From assembly GCA_020912385.1 (NCBI GenBank), contig CP087210.1:2790001-2854000 (forward strand): a stretch of DNA of 64,000 nt, given 5' to 3'. Source of the DNA: Neofusicoccum parvum (Eukaryota > Ascomycota > Dothideomycetes > Botryosphaeriales > Botryosphaeriaceae). This document shows, one piece after another, positions 10,650-21,188 of this stretch (the first letter of the stretch is position 1; the number at the start of each line of letters is the position of its first letter). The position numbers were made by a program, and so were the translations under genes. The notes under the pieces are model-generated. The model saw only the letters and a list, made by a program, of their open reading frames with translations, did no database searches and was not told where the DNA came from.

Positions 10650-11133
10650 TGGCACAGACAAACTCCAAAGCATATCCTCTTGTTCTGTCCTCACTTCCAA
10701 GCAGGCAGAGCCCAGATGCTTTATAAAGCTCAAACCACAGACTACCGCACTCTGCTGACAACAAAGAAAGGAGTCTATGCGGCTACAGAGTGGTTTCTAA
10801 AGCTGGGGCTGCTAGGCCAATTTAGCCTGGCGAAGGAAATGGACCAGGAAAACCAAGAGGACCAGGAGGACCCAGTGGACCAAGGAGACTAGGATGGAAT
10901 GAGAGAGCTAGGAATCAATACCTAGGGTAATTGTAGGACTGCCACAGCAGCCACTACTGGTAAGCAGAAAAACGGGAAAAGAAGGGGTAACGCACCCAAT
11001 ATAAAAGAGAGGAGAGGTTTTCTACCTAGGAAAGGTTTTCCCCCTCGTGTAAACTACTATAGATAGCCTACCCCGCATGGACCCGTAAGGGAGCTAAATC
11101 GGGATGAAAATGAATCTATTTATTTATTTATTT
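10650..11133 (+). mobile_element. 5'-truncated LINE (Tad1-like) retrotransposon insertion
   Basis: The element is 484 bp and is bounded by a perfect 14-bp target-site duplication. Its first 240 bp encode the C-terminal end of a fungal LINE RNase H/reverse-transcriptase polyprotein. The reading is WHRQTPKHILLFCPHF, then YRTLLTTKKGVYAATEWFLK and LGLLGQFSLAKEM, the usual zinc-knuckle-like and helical end of Tad1-type ORF2. A stop follows at about 10890, then a 3' UTR ending ...AGCTAAATCGGGATGAAAATGAATC and a (TTTA)n tail (about 11118-11133), which replaces a poly(A) tail. Everything upstream of the RNase H tail is missing, as expected for aborted target-primed reverse transcription. The open frame is intact over the remaining part, so the insertion may be fairly young. 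Confidence 0.88.
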
Positions 11134-11147
11134 AATATCTTGACATG
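11134..11147 (+). repeat. Target-site duplication, right copy
   Basis: AATATCTTGACATG, directly after the TTTA tail of the LINE fragment and identical to 10636-10649. Confidence 0.85.
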
Positions 11148-11601
11148 ATTTGAACTGCATCCAGTGAACTATTAAAACAGCCTAAGTAGCACAGAACATC
11201 GAAGTAATAACTGTTAGCGGTCGTCTCCGGGTAAATTCGGCGTGCGGAGGTTCTGATTGGCTGGTCGAACGAGTGCGGTTTGTTTCCCCACCAGTTTACA
11301 CGACATCGTGAGAGTACGCTGATATAAACGCAAAATTGAGCTGAGAAGCAAAAGTTCGACTCTTTGATTCAAAAATTACTGTAACGAAAGACTGTATGAC
11401 TGACCAAAATTCCATGCGATTGCCGGCATCGACACCAAGCCTGAAACTTTGTGCCTCCGTATCGGTCATTCTTGGGTGAAGGTAATGACCACTACTAGTT
11501 TTGTGACACTTAGAACCAGAAGCTCTGCTCTGTCCGAAGCCGACTAGCTATGATTTTTGGATGCTCAACGCATACCACAATTATGAATACAACGATTTTG
11601 A
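11148..11601. other. Intergenic region downstream of DAO
   Basis: 454 bp between the LINE insertion and the DAO stop codon. It holds the second copy of the 26-bp motif at 11238-11263. No gene is seen. Confidence 0.6.
11238..11263 (+). repeat. Dispersed 26-bp motif, copy 2
   Basis: 25 of 26 bases match 2709-2734. Like copy 1 it lies beyond the stop codon of a minus-strand gene (here 339 bp past the DAO stop). The similarity fades quickly on both sides. Confidence 0.6.
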
Positions 11602-13024
11602 CTAGAGATTAGCCTTTGGCATCTTCAGCTGGATGTCATTCACGAGTTCTGCCACCTCTCGAGCTATCCCATAACTGTAGACGTATCCACCTCCGGGCGC
11701 TCCTGAATTATGCACTTTAGTCGTGTTCCCACATTCAGTATGTCGAGAGCTCTCACCGTATGCATGGATGACTGTCTGGCCATCGAGGATCTCCTTTTCA
11801 ACGCGGGCTCCGGTCTTCCTCTGCGGCCTGATGCCAACAATGTCACGGACAACTTGGAACCCACTTGGTGTCTCCGGGAAAGCCTCAGGAAGATTCTCAT
11901 GCACACGTCGGAATATCTGGGTTGGTGAGGTCAGCACGCGTACTGTTGTGGAGAAATCCATCTGCGAGAAGTTACATCAGCTCTGAGGCTAGAGTCCACG
12001 AGGGCGTTGCTAAACGTTGCGGTTAGTAAAATCTAAACATCCTGTTGTCCTGAAATGAACTCACGTATCTCCGAACTGCTTGATACCCCCTAGGATAGCT
12101 GTTCCGTCACCTCTCGGTAAGACATAAGTGTAGTCTTGCCCTCGACGAATCCAGATCTTGTCGTAGTCGCTCTTCACAAGCACCGTTTGGCCGCGCACTT
12201 GCTCGACATCCTGGTCCGATACATCTCTGAGAAACCTCGAGCCCCAACCGGTTGCATTTATGAGTATATCGTGGCCCATTCCTTTCAGATCAGCCAAAGA
12301 TCGGACACTGACGCGCTTGAACACAACTCCAGATGCTTCCAGCTGGCCACGAAGCCACGGAAGGAACACCGGTGGAGTTAAAATCCAGCTTTGGTCTGTC
12401 CAGTGATTTTATCAGCTGTAAGATAGCCGAACATATGAAGTTCACGCAGATAACCTACAGCACATCCCATTCACGGCACCGTCAGGAAGCTCTTCTTTAG
12501 ACATCACGCGGAACTTCAGATCCGCTGCTCAGTATTGAAACAAAGCCAATTCCCATGACAGGAAATGACTTACTCCAGGCATCTTTCCATAATACCACAC
12601 GTCCTCGGGCTTCTTGAAGTCAGTCAAGTCATGCATCTCGATGCGCTAGTATTCAGGAAAACATCAGACATATCAGCAAAGCTATAAATTTACTTCGCAA
12701 GCAGCACTTTCATACCTTCACACTGCTCTCCGGGTTCGTCATCGCAAGTTTCCACATGTGCGCAAACGCGTCGAGCTGCATCTTCTGCTCGCGCGGAGGC
12801 GAGCCGTCCATGCCCATCCACACGGCACCAGCCCAAGGACTCGCCCAGCCTAAGGAATCCGGGTCGCCAGGCAGGTCGCGTGCGACAATGGTGATTTCGT
12901 AGCCCTTTGGTAGCTGACTTGCTATCGACATACCGGCAATGCTGGAGATATGTGAGCGCAATGCTTGTGTCTGTGGTGGTTGGAGATGTCCATACCCGGC
13001 ACCGACGATTGTGATTTTGACCAT
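11602..13024 (-). CDS. D-amino-acid oxidase, FAD-dependent, C-terminal -KANL
   Basis: It oxidatively deaminates D-amino acids to 2-oxo acids, ammonia and H2O2. The gene has about seven exons. The first intron splits the dinucleotide motif, giving [20 protein letters not shown] after splicing. Family hallmarks follow: [21 protein letters not shown], the substrate/FAD middle part [15 protein letters not shown] and [23 protein letters not shown], and the C-terminal signature [15 protein letters not shown] made by joining across the last intron. The protein ends PKANL before TAG (11602-11604). KANL is the known non-canonical PTS1 of human catalase, so import into peroxisomes is likely, in line with the family. 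It is divergent from a Dal5-type carrier 636 bp away. No frameshift is seen. Confidence 0.93.
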
Positions 13025-13660
13025 CGTGTTGCTTTCCGCGTGCTAATTTCCTAGAGGATGGAAAGGATGGAGGGGTGAGATATATATACTTGTTTCAAAG
13101 ATCACGTAGACCAGCACGAAGGTTTGTGTGTGTCAGGAAGGGACCTCCATCGAACCCCTCATCACTGATGTAAGTCATGCGTCGAGTGAACATCTTCGGC
13201 AGACGAGGGGAGAATGCTAACCAATGAGAGGAGCTTGTCCATGGCTCACATCGGTTGTTCTGCAGCCGTTGCCGAAACACGCATGTTCCCTATCTCGCCT
13301 GCATCATCCACTCTTCGACTCGGCTAATCTATGCATGCAGCCCCCCGCGCTCTCAACAATGATGCAGAAACCCCACCCGTGAGGTCTTTCCGGCTATGTC
13401 GAGGTTCGATCAGTCTCTGGCTTGGAAGAGTGATGATACGCATCTCCTATCATGTACACCATGCACTGGGGTGTATCCCACCCTAGCTGATAAGAGATAT
13501 GATAGTCCTTCAGCCGGAGGTGAGTGGCTACTTTCAAAAATTTCACGGGAATTTAAAACCGGTTGGCCTTCGCAGGAAGAATTCGTGAAGATAAATCTTT
13601 GTCCTGCCATTCAGCTGTATGCTTTATCCACTTCTCACAACTTTGCGTCAAATCTGCATT
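13025..13660. promoter_or_regulatory. Shared divergent promoter of DAO and MFS carrier
   Basis: 636 bp between two divergent starts. A TATATATA run sits at 13081-13088, 57 bp from the DAO ATG. The arrangement allows co-regulation; no specific operator is recognisable. Confidence 0.5.
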
Positions 13661-16046
13661 ATGAAACCCAATAAGCTCCGAGAAGCTGAGCAAGGGAAGA
13701 GCTCGATCGACGTGGGTCAAGTAGAGAACCATGCTCTCAAGAGCGGTATCCTATCAACTGCAGAACATGATGAGTACCTGAGATTGAAGGAATCATTCCA
13801 AGGAGAACAGCTGAATGCGCTCACGCGTAAAATTGAGTGAGAGAAGGATTTTAACGTCTTTTTGGTCTGGTGCTGAGTGTAACAGCATCCACGTCCTCCC
13901 TCAGTTGATCCTCCTGTATCTCATGTCATATGTCGATCGTTCAAACGTCGGTTTGTAGCAAATCAGGCCTCTTTCAATATGATGACGTTGCTCATACATT
14001 TATTTAGGCAATGCGAAATTATTTGGCGCGCAACCCGATCTTGGAATGAGCGGGCGCGAATGGAACATGGCTCTTTCGGTGTTCTTCATTACATATGGTG
14101 TGCATATCGGTTTCATAAATAAGGATCATGCATATGCTAACGATTACTTAGCCTTCGGTGGGGTGTAAGTCGGCAAATCTAAGCGCACATGGTGTCGTGC
14201 TACCTGACCAATCTTCATGCAGCCCAGCCAATATCTGCCTTAAACGTTTCGGTCCAAAGGTAGAAGCTAATCATTAAATCCTCGAGTAATAATTCCAGTT
14301 GCTGATGGAGCGATTCCAGATATGGCTGCCATGTATGATTACTGCTGTTGGCGCAGTTCTCGTTTGTACCTCGCTCCAGAACAACCTCGCCAGTTGGACA
14401 GCGTTCCGTGTTTGTAAGTAGTAAGACCTTTCATTTTTGTGTTAGATCCTGAAGAACTGATGATTTTACCCCGAAAATAGTGCTAGGATGGGTGGAGGCA
14501 GGTAAGTTCTGCCTTTGTGTTTGAAATATGAACGACATCGTAACATCTCCTCAGGTGTTTTCCCAGGATGTAGTTTCGTCTTAACTTCATGGTACTCACC
14601 TGCCGAGCTGCATTCAAGAATGACAATATTTTACTCCGGAGCATCAGCGTATGTCAAATGTCCCAGGTATCGCAGCTAAGAGAATAGTCAGTTGACCATC
14701 CCCAGTGCCGGAGCTTTCTCGGGGCTGATGGCTTATGGTATTGGTCAGCTTGACTACCAATGGGGCTTCCGCGGCTGGCGTTTCATCTACTGTATTGAAG
14801 GTTTGAAAGATTATGAAAGAGATGCTGAATGCACAGTGCGCTGACCTCCGGTATTAGGCACTTTCACCGTTCTTCTGGGGCTCATTGGTTTCTTCTACAT
14901 CCACGACACCCCACAAAAGGCAGGTAACTGGCTTAATGACGAGGAGAAAAGATTTCTCGTCTTGCGTAACAAATATTCTGCGGGAGGAGATTCAGGAGTA
15001 GCTGAGGAAGAGCGCTTCTCGATGAAGTACGCAAAGCAAGCATTCAAGGTATTATTCCCCCACTTACCCTATCTGACGTGTAACTCATTACAAGCTAGTC
15101 ACCTCATACTTATGCAATGTAAATCAAGTAACGGCTCTTTATTTAAGCATAATGCTGATATGATTAGCGCCGCGATTGAGTTCACCGTAGCCGTAGTTGT
15201 TTATGGTATCTCATTTGTGCTTCCGACAATGTAAGTACTTCAACTCACGTCTGCAAAATGTTTTCTGCAGTCTAAATTAGTGGCTGAATAGCATTAACAA
15301 CCTTGGCTACTCGAATGCCACTTCTCAAGCCATGACAGCTCCCCCATACGTATTTGCTTGCCTCGTGACCCTGTTCTCCGGCTGGGCTGCAGATCGTTAC
15401 CAGCAGAGAATGTTTTCGGTCGTGCTACCGAACATTATGGCAGCATGGTGTGAACAAAATCTAAACCTTTGTGAGATCTGGCCCGCTAATATGAGACAGT
15501 GGCTTCGTGATCATCATTGTCAGTGTTCGATATGAACATCTTACCGGAGTGACTTGTACGTTCCACGCCTCAAAAATCTATGGAAATATTCGTTACTTAC
15601 CTATACCTCGGAAGTATTCGGGCTCTTCCTTATGGCTGGCGGACTCTACCCTATCTCTCCAGCTGTAATGGCGTGGTCGGCCTTGAATATGTCCGGGTCC
15701 ATGAAACGCGCCGTCGGCATGGCTTTGATGATGTCTTTCTCCCAGCTGGGCGGCGTCAGTTCCACAATCGATATGTTTGAAGACAGCATCAGCTCACAGG
15801 AAGCAGATTGTTGGTTCCAATATCTACATTTCCTCGCAATCGCCAACGTATCCCATCGGGTTCGGAATAAGTCTCGGCATGCTGACTGTTTTTGGTATAA
15901 TCTGGCCAGTTGTGTACTTCTTATGGCTAAAGAAGGTTAACATGAGGCGGTCTGAGATGAGCTTAGAAGATGTACTTGCCAAATACACTAAAGAGGAACT
16001 GGTCGAAATGGGGGATGAAAGTCCGCTTTTTCGATACGCGACTTAA
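13661..16046 (+). CDS. MFS anion:cation symporter (Dal5/Tna1-like)
   Basis: A heavily split gene (ten or more small exons) for a 12-TM carrier of the allantoate/nicotinate/pantothenate permease group. After a hydrophilic N-terminus starting MKPNKLREAEQGKSS, the first intron follows LTRKI. The chain then continues DIHVLPQLILLYLMSYVDRSN with the family motif DRSNVGNAKL across the next splice. Later pieces are TYAFGGVPANICLKRFGPK, FRVLLGWVEAGVFPG, LTSWYSPAELHSRMTIFYSG, and GWRFIYCIEGTFTVLLG. The second half includes FVLPTIINNLGYSNATSQAM and SGWAADRYQQR. The tail ends SPLFRYAT with TAA at 16044-16046. I see no disabling change, but exon edges were placed by eye. Substrate is likely a small organic anion, vitamin or dipeptide. 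The divergent DAO suggests an amino-acid-related substrate, which is inference. Confidence 0.88.
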
Positions 16047-16744
16047 GGTTTTACCGGTAGCCAACTCATGATTTGAAACGGTCACTAAATAGTTCTACAT
16101 TATTTCAATTGCCTCATAAACTAGCTTTTATGTATAGTATGAGTAAGATTTACCACAATTTGACTTAGCGGTTTTCTTGTCCGACATTGCATTGTGTCAG
16201 GACAATGATATCATTGTGATTGACTGTCTCGTCTGCACTTGCACCTCAAAAAATGCTGATATTCTCACAATACTTGATAGAGGTATGCGGGCGTGAGCAA
16301 AACATCAATTAGTGTAGCAACTATCATCCGGATACAGTCTTGACCCCCACATTAATGTGTGTTCAAGTAAGGATAGCATGAAGTAGCTTACGTATATATC
16401 TGTAATTGTCCTCTAATTAAGAATTCTTCTTCAAGAGGTCTGGCCCTAAATTTTCGGAAATAGGCAATGGTGTGCATTTTCGCGTGGGTTTTGACTGAGG
16501 ACAGCAGTACATACCCTTACGCTTAGAGCTAATGCGCTTTTCTGGAAGCGAACTCGGCATTTTGTTAGAAAGTAGACAAAGAGTATATTTTAAAGTGCAG
16601 GCCTGTAGCACAGAAAAACTAAGCCATTGTGTTTGAAGTACTTGGGCGTAACAAAGAGATATAACTTGTAGCTATGGGATCTTCTCCTCGCAAGCACATA
16701 CCAATTTACGCACAAAACAGTCCAGGCGGGATTATATCCTCAAG
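16047..16744. other. AT-rich intergenic region
   Basis: About 700 bp, AT-rich, downstream of the MFS gene. No gene or structured element is recognised. Confidence 0.55.
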
Positions 16745-17257
16745 ATGAAGATCGGCCAGATTGTAGGTATTCTCGGACTCTTTGCTGCGGCGGGATCTAT
16801 TCTGTGGCTGGGAGTCAAGAACATCAAACTCGTGTACGGCTTCATCATTCCACTAGTTCCCGCAGATCGTTTGGTTTCGCCTAATGGCACTATTCCCACT
16901 TTCACAATCACGAAGTTCGTCACCGTCACCGAAATTCCTGGGCTGGTTAGCTCACATGCACCGGTCACAGTCACGGTAATTTCAACGGAGACGGTGGCCT
17001 CGGCGGCTGTAGTCACTATGGCCTCACCATGCCAGCTTGTTCCAACTGTGAACACATGGACTGCTATCTCATCACGCCCATCCCTGACCTATCTTGGTTG
17101 TACTGGTGCTGAAATTGGGTTTGAGACCCTTTCATTCACGGGGTTCGTAACAGACAGTGTGTGCGCCGTCAGCCCCTCCGCGACGTCCTCGCTTAAACCT
17201 ACAGATTCCACGTTCACGACGATGTACATTGCTAATTCAACTGCAATTAGAAATTAG
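16745..17257 (+). CDS. Hypothetical surface-type protein, 170 aa
   Basis: An uninterrupted frame with an N-terminal hydrophobic segment (residues 5-23, GQIVGILGLFAAAGSILWL). A Thr/Val-rich stretch follows, containing TITKFVTVTEIP and APVTVTVISTETVA, a composition common in fungal cell-wall or GPI-type surface proteins. Two N-glycosylation sequons (NGT; NST) and a few Cys are present, but there is no C-terminal hydrophobic GPI signal. The opposite strand is also open over part of the region, which weakens the call. An upstream exon is possible. I do not recognise a family. Confidence 0.45.
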   Translation: MKIGQIVGILGLFAAAGSILWLGVKNIKLVYGFIIPLVPADRLVSPNGTIPTFTITKFVTVTEIPGLVSSHAPVTVTVISTETVASAAVVTMASPCQLVPTVNTWTAISSRPSLTYLGCTGAEIGFETLSFTGFVTDSVCAVSPSATSSLKPTDSTFTTMYIANSTAIRN

Positions 17258-19983
17258 CTCACATTGCCTCTAGAACCTCGTAGCTTTGTTTATGTCACTA
17301 TAGATCAACTATCCTCATATATTTTACAGGGTCCAGGGTTCAGTATGCAATTTGATTCCCCAATCTGACTATTTTCTCTTGCCGTAAAAGCTCTGTCAAG
17401 TAAACGATTGTCCCTCTACGCTTAGTCTGACTTGGAAGGGAAACAAAGGGAGGATTGATTCAAGCCTCGAATAGAAACAGATCTGGAGTGGCCAATATGT
17501 ACTTACTACTCATTGAACTGGAACCATCGAGTATCCTGTTTCGGCCTGGCCACCACTGCTTACGTTCTCGGCCGAAGTCCATACACACTCAACAGCGTGA
17601 TAGTTGCCATCTCCAGAGTTATTCTTCTAGTGATGGCTGGTCCGCGCATACCATCTGCTCCTCCAGGCACGTGGCTTAGACCAAGATCCGCATCTTCGTT
17701 ACTCTGACCGCCTACACGGTAAGGGCAACATTGGGACGAGCGGTTCCTCGACCGGACCGGCCCTCTTTAGGCAGCCATGACCTACTTCGCCGCAGCGCTT
17801 CTGTCACATCATATCGGGAAGCCATCGATGTGGTAGCGACGAAAGGGTTCAGAGCTGGGCCGGCATCTCTGTCGCAGCTACGCGGAGACGGCGTCGTGTT
17901 CAAGGAGATCGGCCCCGGCGATGACCGTCGACACTCCCGCCTCATCCTCCGCGTAGTCGACCGCTTCAACCGAGCCTGCATCGGGTAACGGCTGCGAGAT
18001 CCAGCCCAGCCCTCGCAGACGAGTCTCCCACTGACGGCTCCTGCTTGCTTTCTCGGATCGCCTGCTCGGAGTGCAGACTTTGGTGGATGATGCGGGATTG
18101 TCGAGATGGCGAGGTGGTTTGTCTCGGCTGGGATAGCTAGTGGGAGTGGGTTGCAGGGTGGGTTGGGGTAGGCTGGGCTGTGGACGTGCAGTGGACGGGT
18201 GAGATGCGGCGGGCAAGGGCGCAGTATGAAGGGAGGTGGATGGTGCAAAGCGTGGCGGTCTGGCAGCGTTAGGGAGTACGCCGTGTTGGTCAATGTCAGG
18301 GGACGGGAGGTGGTGCTGGAGAGTGCTGGGTGGCTGCTGGAGGGACGGGCTGTGCAGTGGGTTGAAGGCGGGAGGAATGACCGTGTCATCGGCGCTGCAG
18401 GACGGGAGTGCAACGGGCAATTCCACTTCCCGCGGCCGCGCGAGGCGAGGTTCAGAGGACGAGCGAGCACGTTGCGGTGTGCATCTCGGAATCTCGCCGC
18501 AGACCTGAAGGCGGGTCGAGGAGAGGATGGTTTTGGCACAAAAGGCGTTGCAGCTGACGTCAGTGATTGGGCGAGTTTAAGCTTGAATTGATGCTTGTCG
18601 GCCTGAGGCTTGTGTTGCATCCAACGCAAATAACAACGCAGATTGCAAGGAGCAGCCCTTGCGCTGGCGGGAAGAGAAGACTCCCGGTCAGGCCCCCAGT
18701 CCGGCGTCGGTGTCGGCGAAGAAGGCAGTTGTGGCCACGGCGCGCTGCGTTCTGCACGTCCAAGTTACATCGCAAGCCAGTGGCGCTTCTTGCGGAGCGC
18801 GTTGCTGAGACTGCGAAGCCCCTCCCTTCTCGCACGTCATCCGAAGATCATTGCTGATCGTGTCGCGCGTCTGGCTTGTTGTTGTTGATCGGCCATCGCG
18901 CAAGGAAAGTTCCATAGATCATCGGGGCTGGCTGCGACACGCAGCGTCTCCCGCGCGTCGCTCCGGCTGCTCCCCACGACAAGGCTGAGGCTTGGGCAGG
19001 CGCTGGGCGGCTGGGCTGAGGCTGTGGCGGCTTAGTGGCGGGCATCATTACTCAGTCTCTTGCATCGCTTCACCACCCGCGTTACATGGCCGGGCGATTG
19101 GCTGCTGGCTTCGCGTAGAAGGCGGTTAGAGGGCCGAGAAGCTGCAGAATGTGCCGCTGTAGTTGTCCTCGGTTGCATTTGGCGACGGTCTGCCCTCGGG
19201 TCCGCCGAGTTCTCGTAATCCCTCCCTCTTGCACTGTCGCAATCAATGCACCAGTGGTAGTGATGGCAGGCCTTTGCGCTGCTTTTTCACGAGGCCGCAT
19301 CTCATGCCAATGCAGTGTCTTGCAACAGAGGTGCCGGGTAGTAGGCGAGCGGCTGCCCACGCATCGACCAATCGCAGACGGGGGATTCCGTATATTCATC
19401 CAACCAGACGGCCCAGCAGCATTTGAAAGCTGCCCGTTATTCCAAAATAGCTGGGCGGCGAGGAGAAATTTCCGATTGGTGTACGGCCAGAGCAGCGATG
19501 CCGCACAATGCGCTAGCCGCCGCTGTCGACGCGTCCGCCATCCAGCCAATTTCTTGACTGCGTTAGCCTGTCGTAGGCGCAGGCCAAGTCCCGGCCAAGT
19601 TGAGCGCGGCTGCCTGATTGATGAGGAGCACCCTGCGGCCGTCCTTATGCGGGGTCCGGAGAGGGCGCGGTCCGGGTGGAAGGCCCCCAGCTTTGCCAGT
19701 TTCAGCAGCCCGTCTCACACCGTTCCTGTCTCACGTCCGCATCCGGCCATCAATGCTGCCAACACCGCAATCTGGGCACCACGCCTGCCTGCTCAAAAAG
19801 CCCGGCGCTCTGCCAGCAAAACCGCCTCTCGTTCAATCCAGCGCTCATTATTTTCCCGTCTCCGCCTCTCTGCCAAGCTCAAGACGTTCCTTTTGTCGCC
19901 GGCCGACTTGCTGTCTCTGACCAACGATTCCAACGAGCCTTTTATTGTATACACCGTAATCAACGACTCTCCTACCACTCAAA
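17258..19983. other. Long intergenic region, GC-rich from about 17700
   Basis: The first 450 bp are ordinary. From about 17700 to 19900 the base composition becomes GC-rich and open frames appear on both strands at once. The longest (17712-18629 minus) is a low-complexity Pro/Ser/Arg/His product with no family. Several CCAAT/ATTGG boxes occur between 19090 and 19480. I read it mainly as a long upstream region of the secreted-peptide gene at 19984. A small real gene hidden here cannot be excluded. Confidence 0.5.
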
Positions 19984-20219
19984 ATGAAGTACTCCGTTGC
20001 CGCCGTTTTCTTCGCCCTCGTCGCTCTCGCGGCCGCAGCTCCCGTCGGTAAGTGTCAACCACGAAGCATTTTCACCGTGCTGTACTCACCTGCCACCCTG
20101 CAGCCGTGTCCGACCCCGGTGACACCGCTCCCGTCATGAGCAATGGCGAAACCACCGTGCCCTTCGCCAACACCGGCAACCCCGGAAACGCCATGGACGC
20201 TGCCGACGCTGCCAAATAA
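19984..20219 (+). CDS. Small secreted acidic peptide, 59 aa, two exons
   Basis: Exon 1 is 19984-20047 and exon 2 is 20104-20219; the intron 20048-20103 starts GTAAGT and ends CTGCAG. Together they give exactly 60 codons with TAA at 20217-20219. The start has a strong fungal context (TCAAAATGA). The product begins MKYSVAAVFFALVALAAAAP, a clear signal peptide. The mature part is about 39 residues without cysteine, mildly acidic and rich in Asp, Ala, Gly and Asn (VSDPGDTAP; NTGNPGNAMDAADAAK). It is not a cysteine-knot effector and does not match a family I know. Codon choice (GTC, GCC, CTC, ACC) is strongly biased, as in highly expressed fungal genes. Possible roles are a secreted signal or structural peptide, which is unproven. 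Confidence 0.82.
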
Positions 20220-21188
20220 ACGCTAAGATATTCATGGGAGGAAGGTGTGTGAGGACCGAGGGGGTTTTGTTGATGCAGTGGGTTGCAGCGATATAGTTGA
20301 TCGCAGTATTTAGAAGCCCGTCGGCTTGCTTCACATTTGTCGCCTCAAGCTGACGGGTCGAGGATGGGAAGAGTTCGAGTTCGGTGGCAAATCTTTACCA
20401 ATACCCAATTTGAAGGCAGGGACTGTTGCCACGGCGCAGCCACAATCCACCATGCTTCAGCATACTCGCAAGATGTCATGATTCTTGACGCAGTGTGTGT
20501 GTGTGTGTCCGTCTAGATAAAAAGAGATCTGCATCTCTAATGTTAATTCATTCTGAAGCATCTGCTACTTGAGGTGACGCCTGGGTATTTGTCAATGACA
20601 CGTAGCCATGAGACTTCGCACGTCCTGGACTTGGTTGTGGGTTTGGATCTTCTGCAGTCTTGTGGTGTGGTTCTCCCAGGGTATTACGTGCTCAAATCTC
20701 TAATCACGTCCTTGGCTGGCCAGGTTCAGTCGCCGGATTAGTCGGGGTGTTAAGTGGTGTTCTACTCGAAGTGTCAGGCCAGGCGTTTATAGGAAGTCAG
20801 ATTTCTTTGGGTATTTTCAAAGAAATATTAGCTTCAGTCTGAACCAAAAAAGATGGCGAGACATGTGGCTGTCCGGTATCGGTTGTGAGGTCCCAAGAGT
20901 GGAGACTTAAGACCTCCTGTAAGATCCGGGGAGGCCCCGCAACTATAAATAGGCCATTACCGGAGCTTGCTCCTCCCGAAACTCCATACTGGTAGTTTTC
21001 TTTGAAAACTTCATAGTGTTCATTCACATTCGCAATGTTATCTTTTAAACACATACAGTGAAGGCAATACAGGAATGCTTCTCTCAATGTTATCGATGAG
21101 CCTCCCGACGTCGGTTTTACGCGTAATATGCTATGAAGATGAAGGGTAGCTTCCTCTCGGGATATAATATTTTCAAGCTTTGTTGCGC
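20220..21188. other. Intergenic region with (GT)8
   Basis: It contains a (GT)8 microsatellite at 20493-20508 and a 131-codon minus-strand frame (20797-21192) whose product has no recognisable family and overlaps the aldo-keto reductase stop by 4 bp. I do not call that frame a gene. Confidence 0.55.
20493..20508. repeat. (GT)8 microsatellite
   Basis: Eight perfect GT units in the 3' flank of the secreted-peptide gene. Confidence 0.9.

Noticed and set aside
10593..10892. 99-codon frame as an independent gene
   Set aside because: Its first part is host DNA and target duplication; the rest is the RNase H tail of a LINE.
17712..18629. 305-codon minus-strand frame
   Set aside because: Pro/Ser/Arg/His-rich low-complexity product in GC-rich DNA, with other frames open at the same time and no family signature.
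19149..20051. 300-codon plus frame running into the secreted-peptide gene
   Set aside because: It is in a different phase from the well-supported 59-aa gene and has no domain; the spliced small gene explains the region better.
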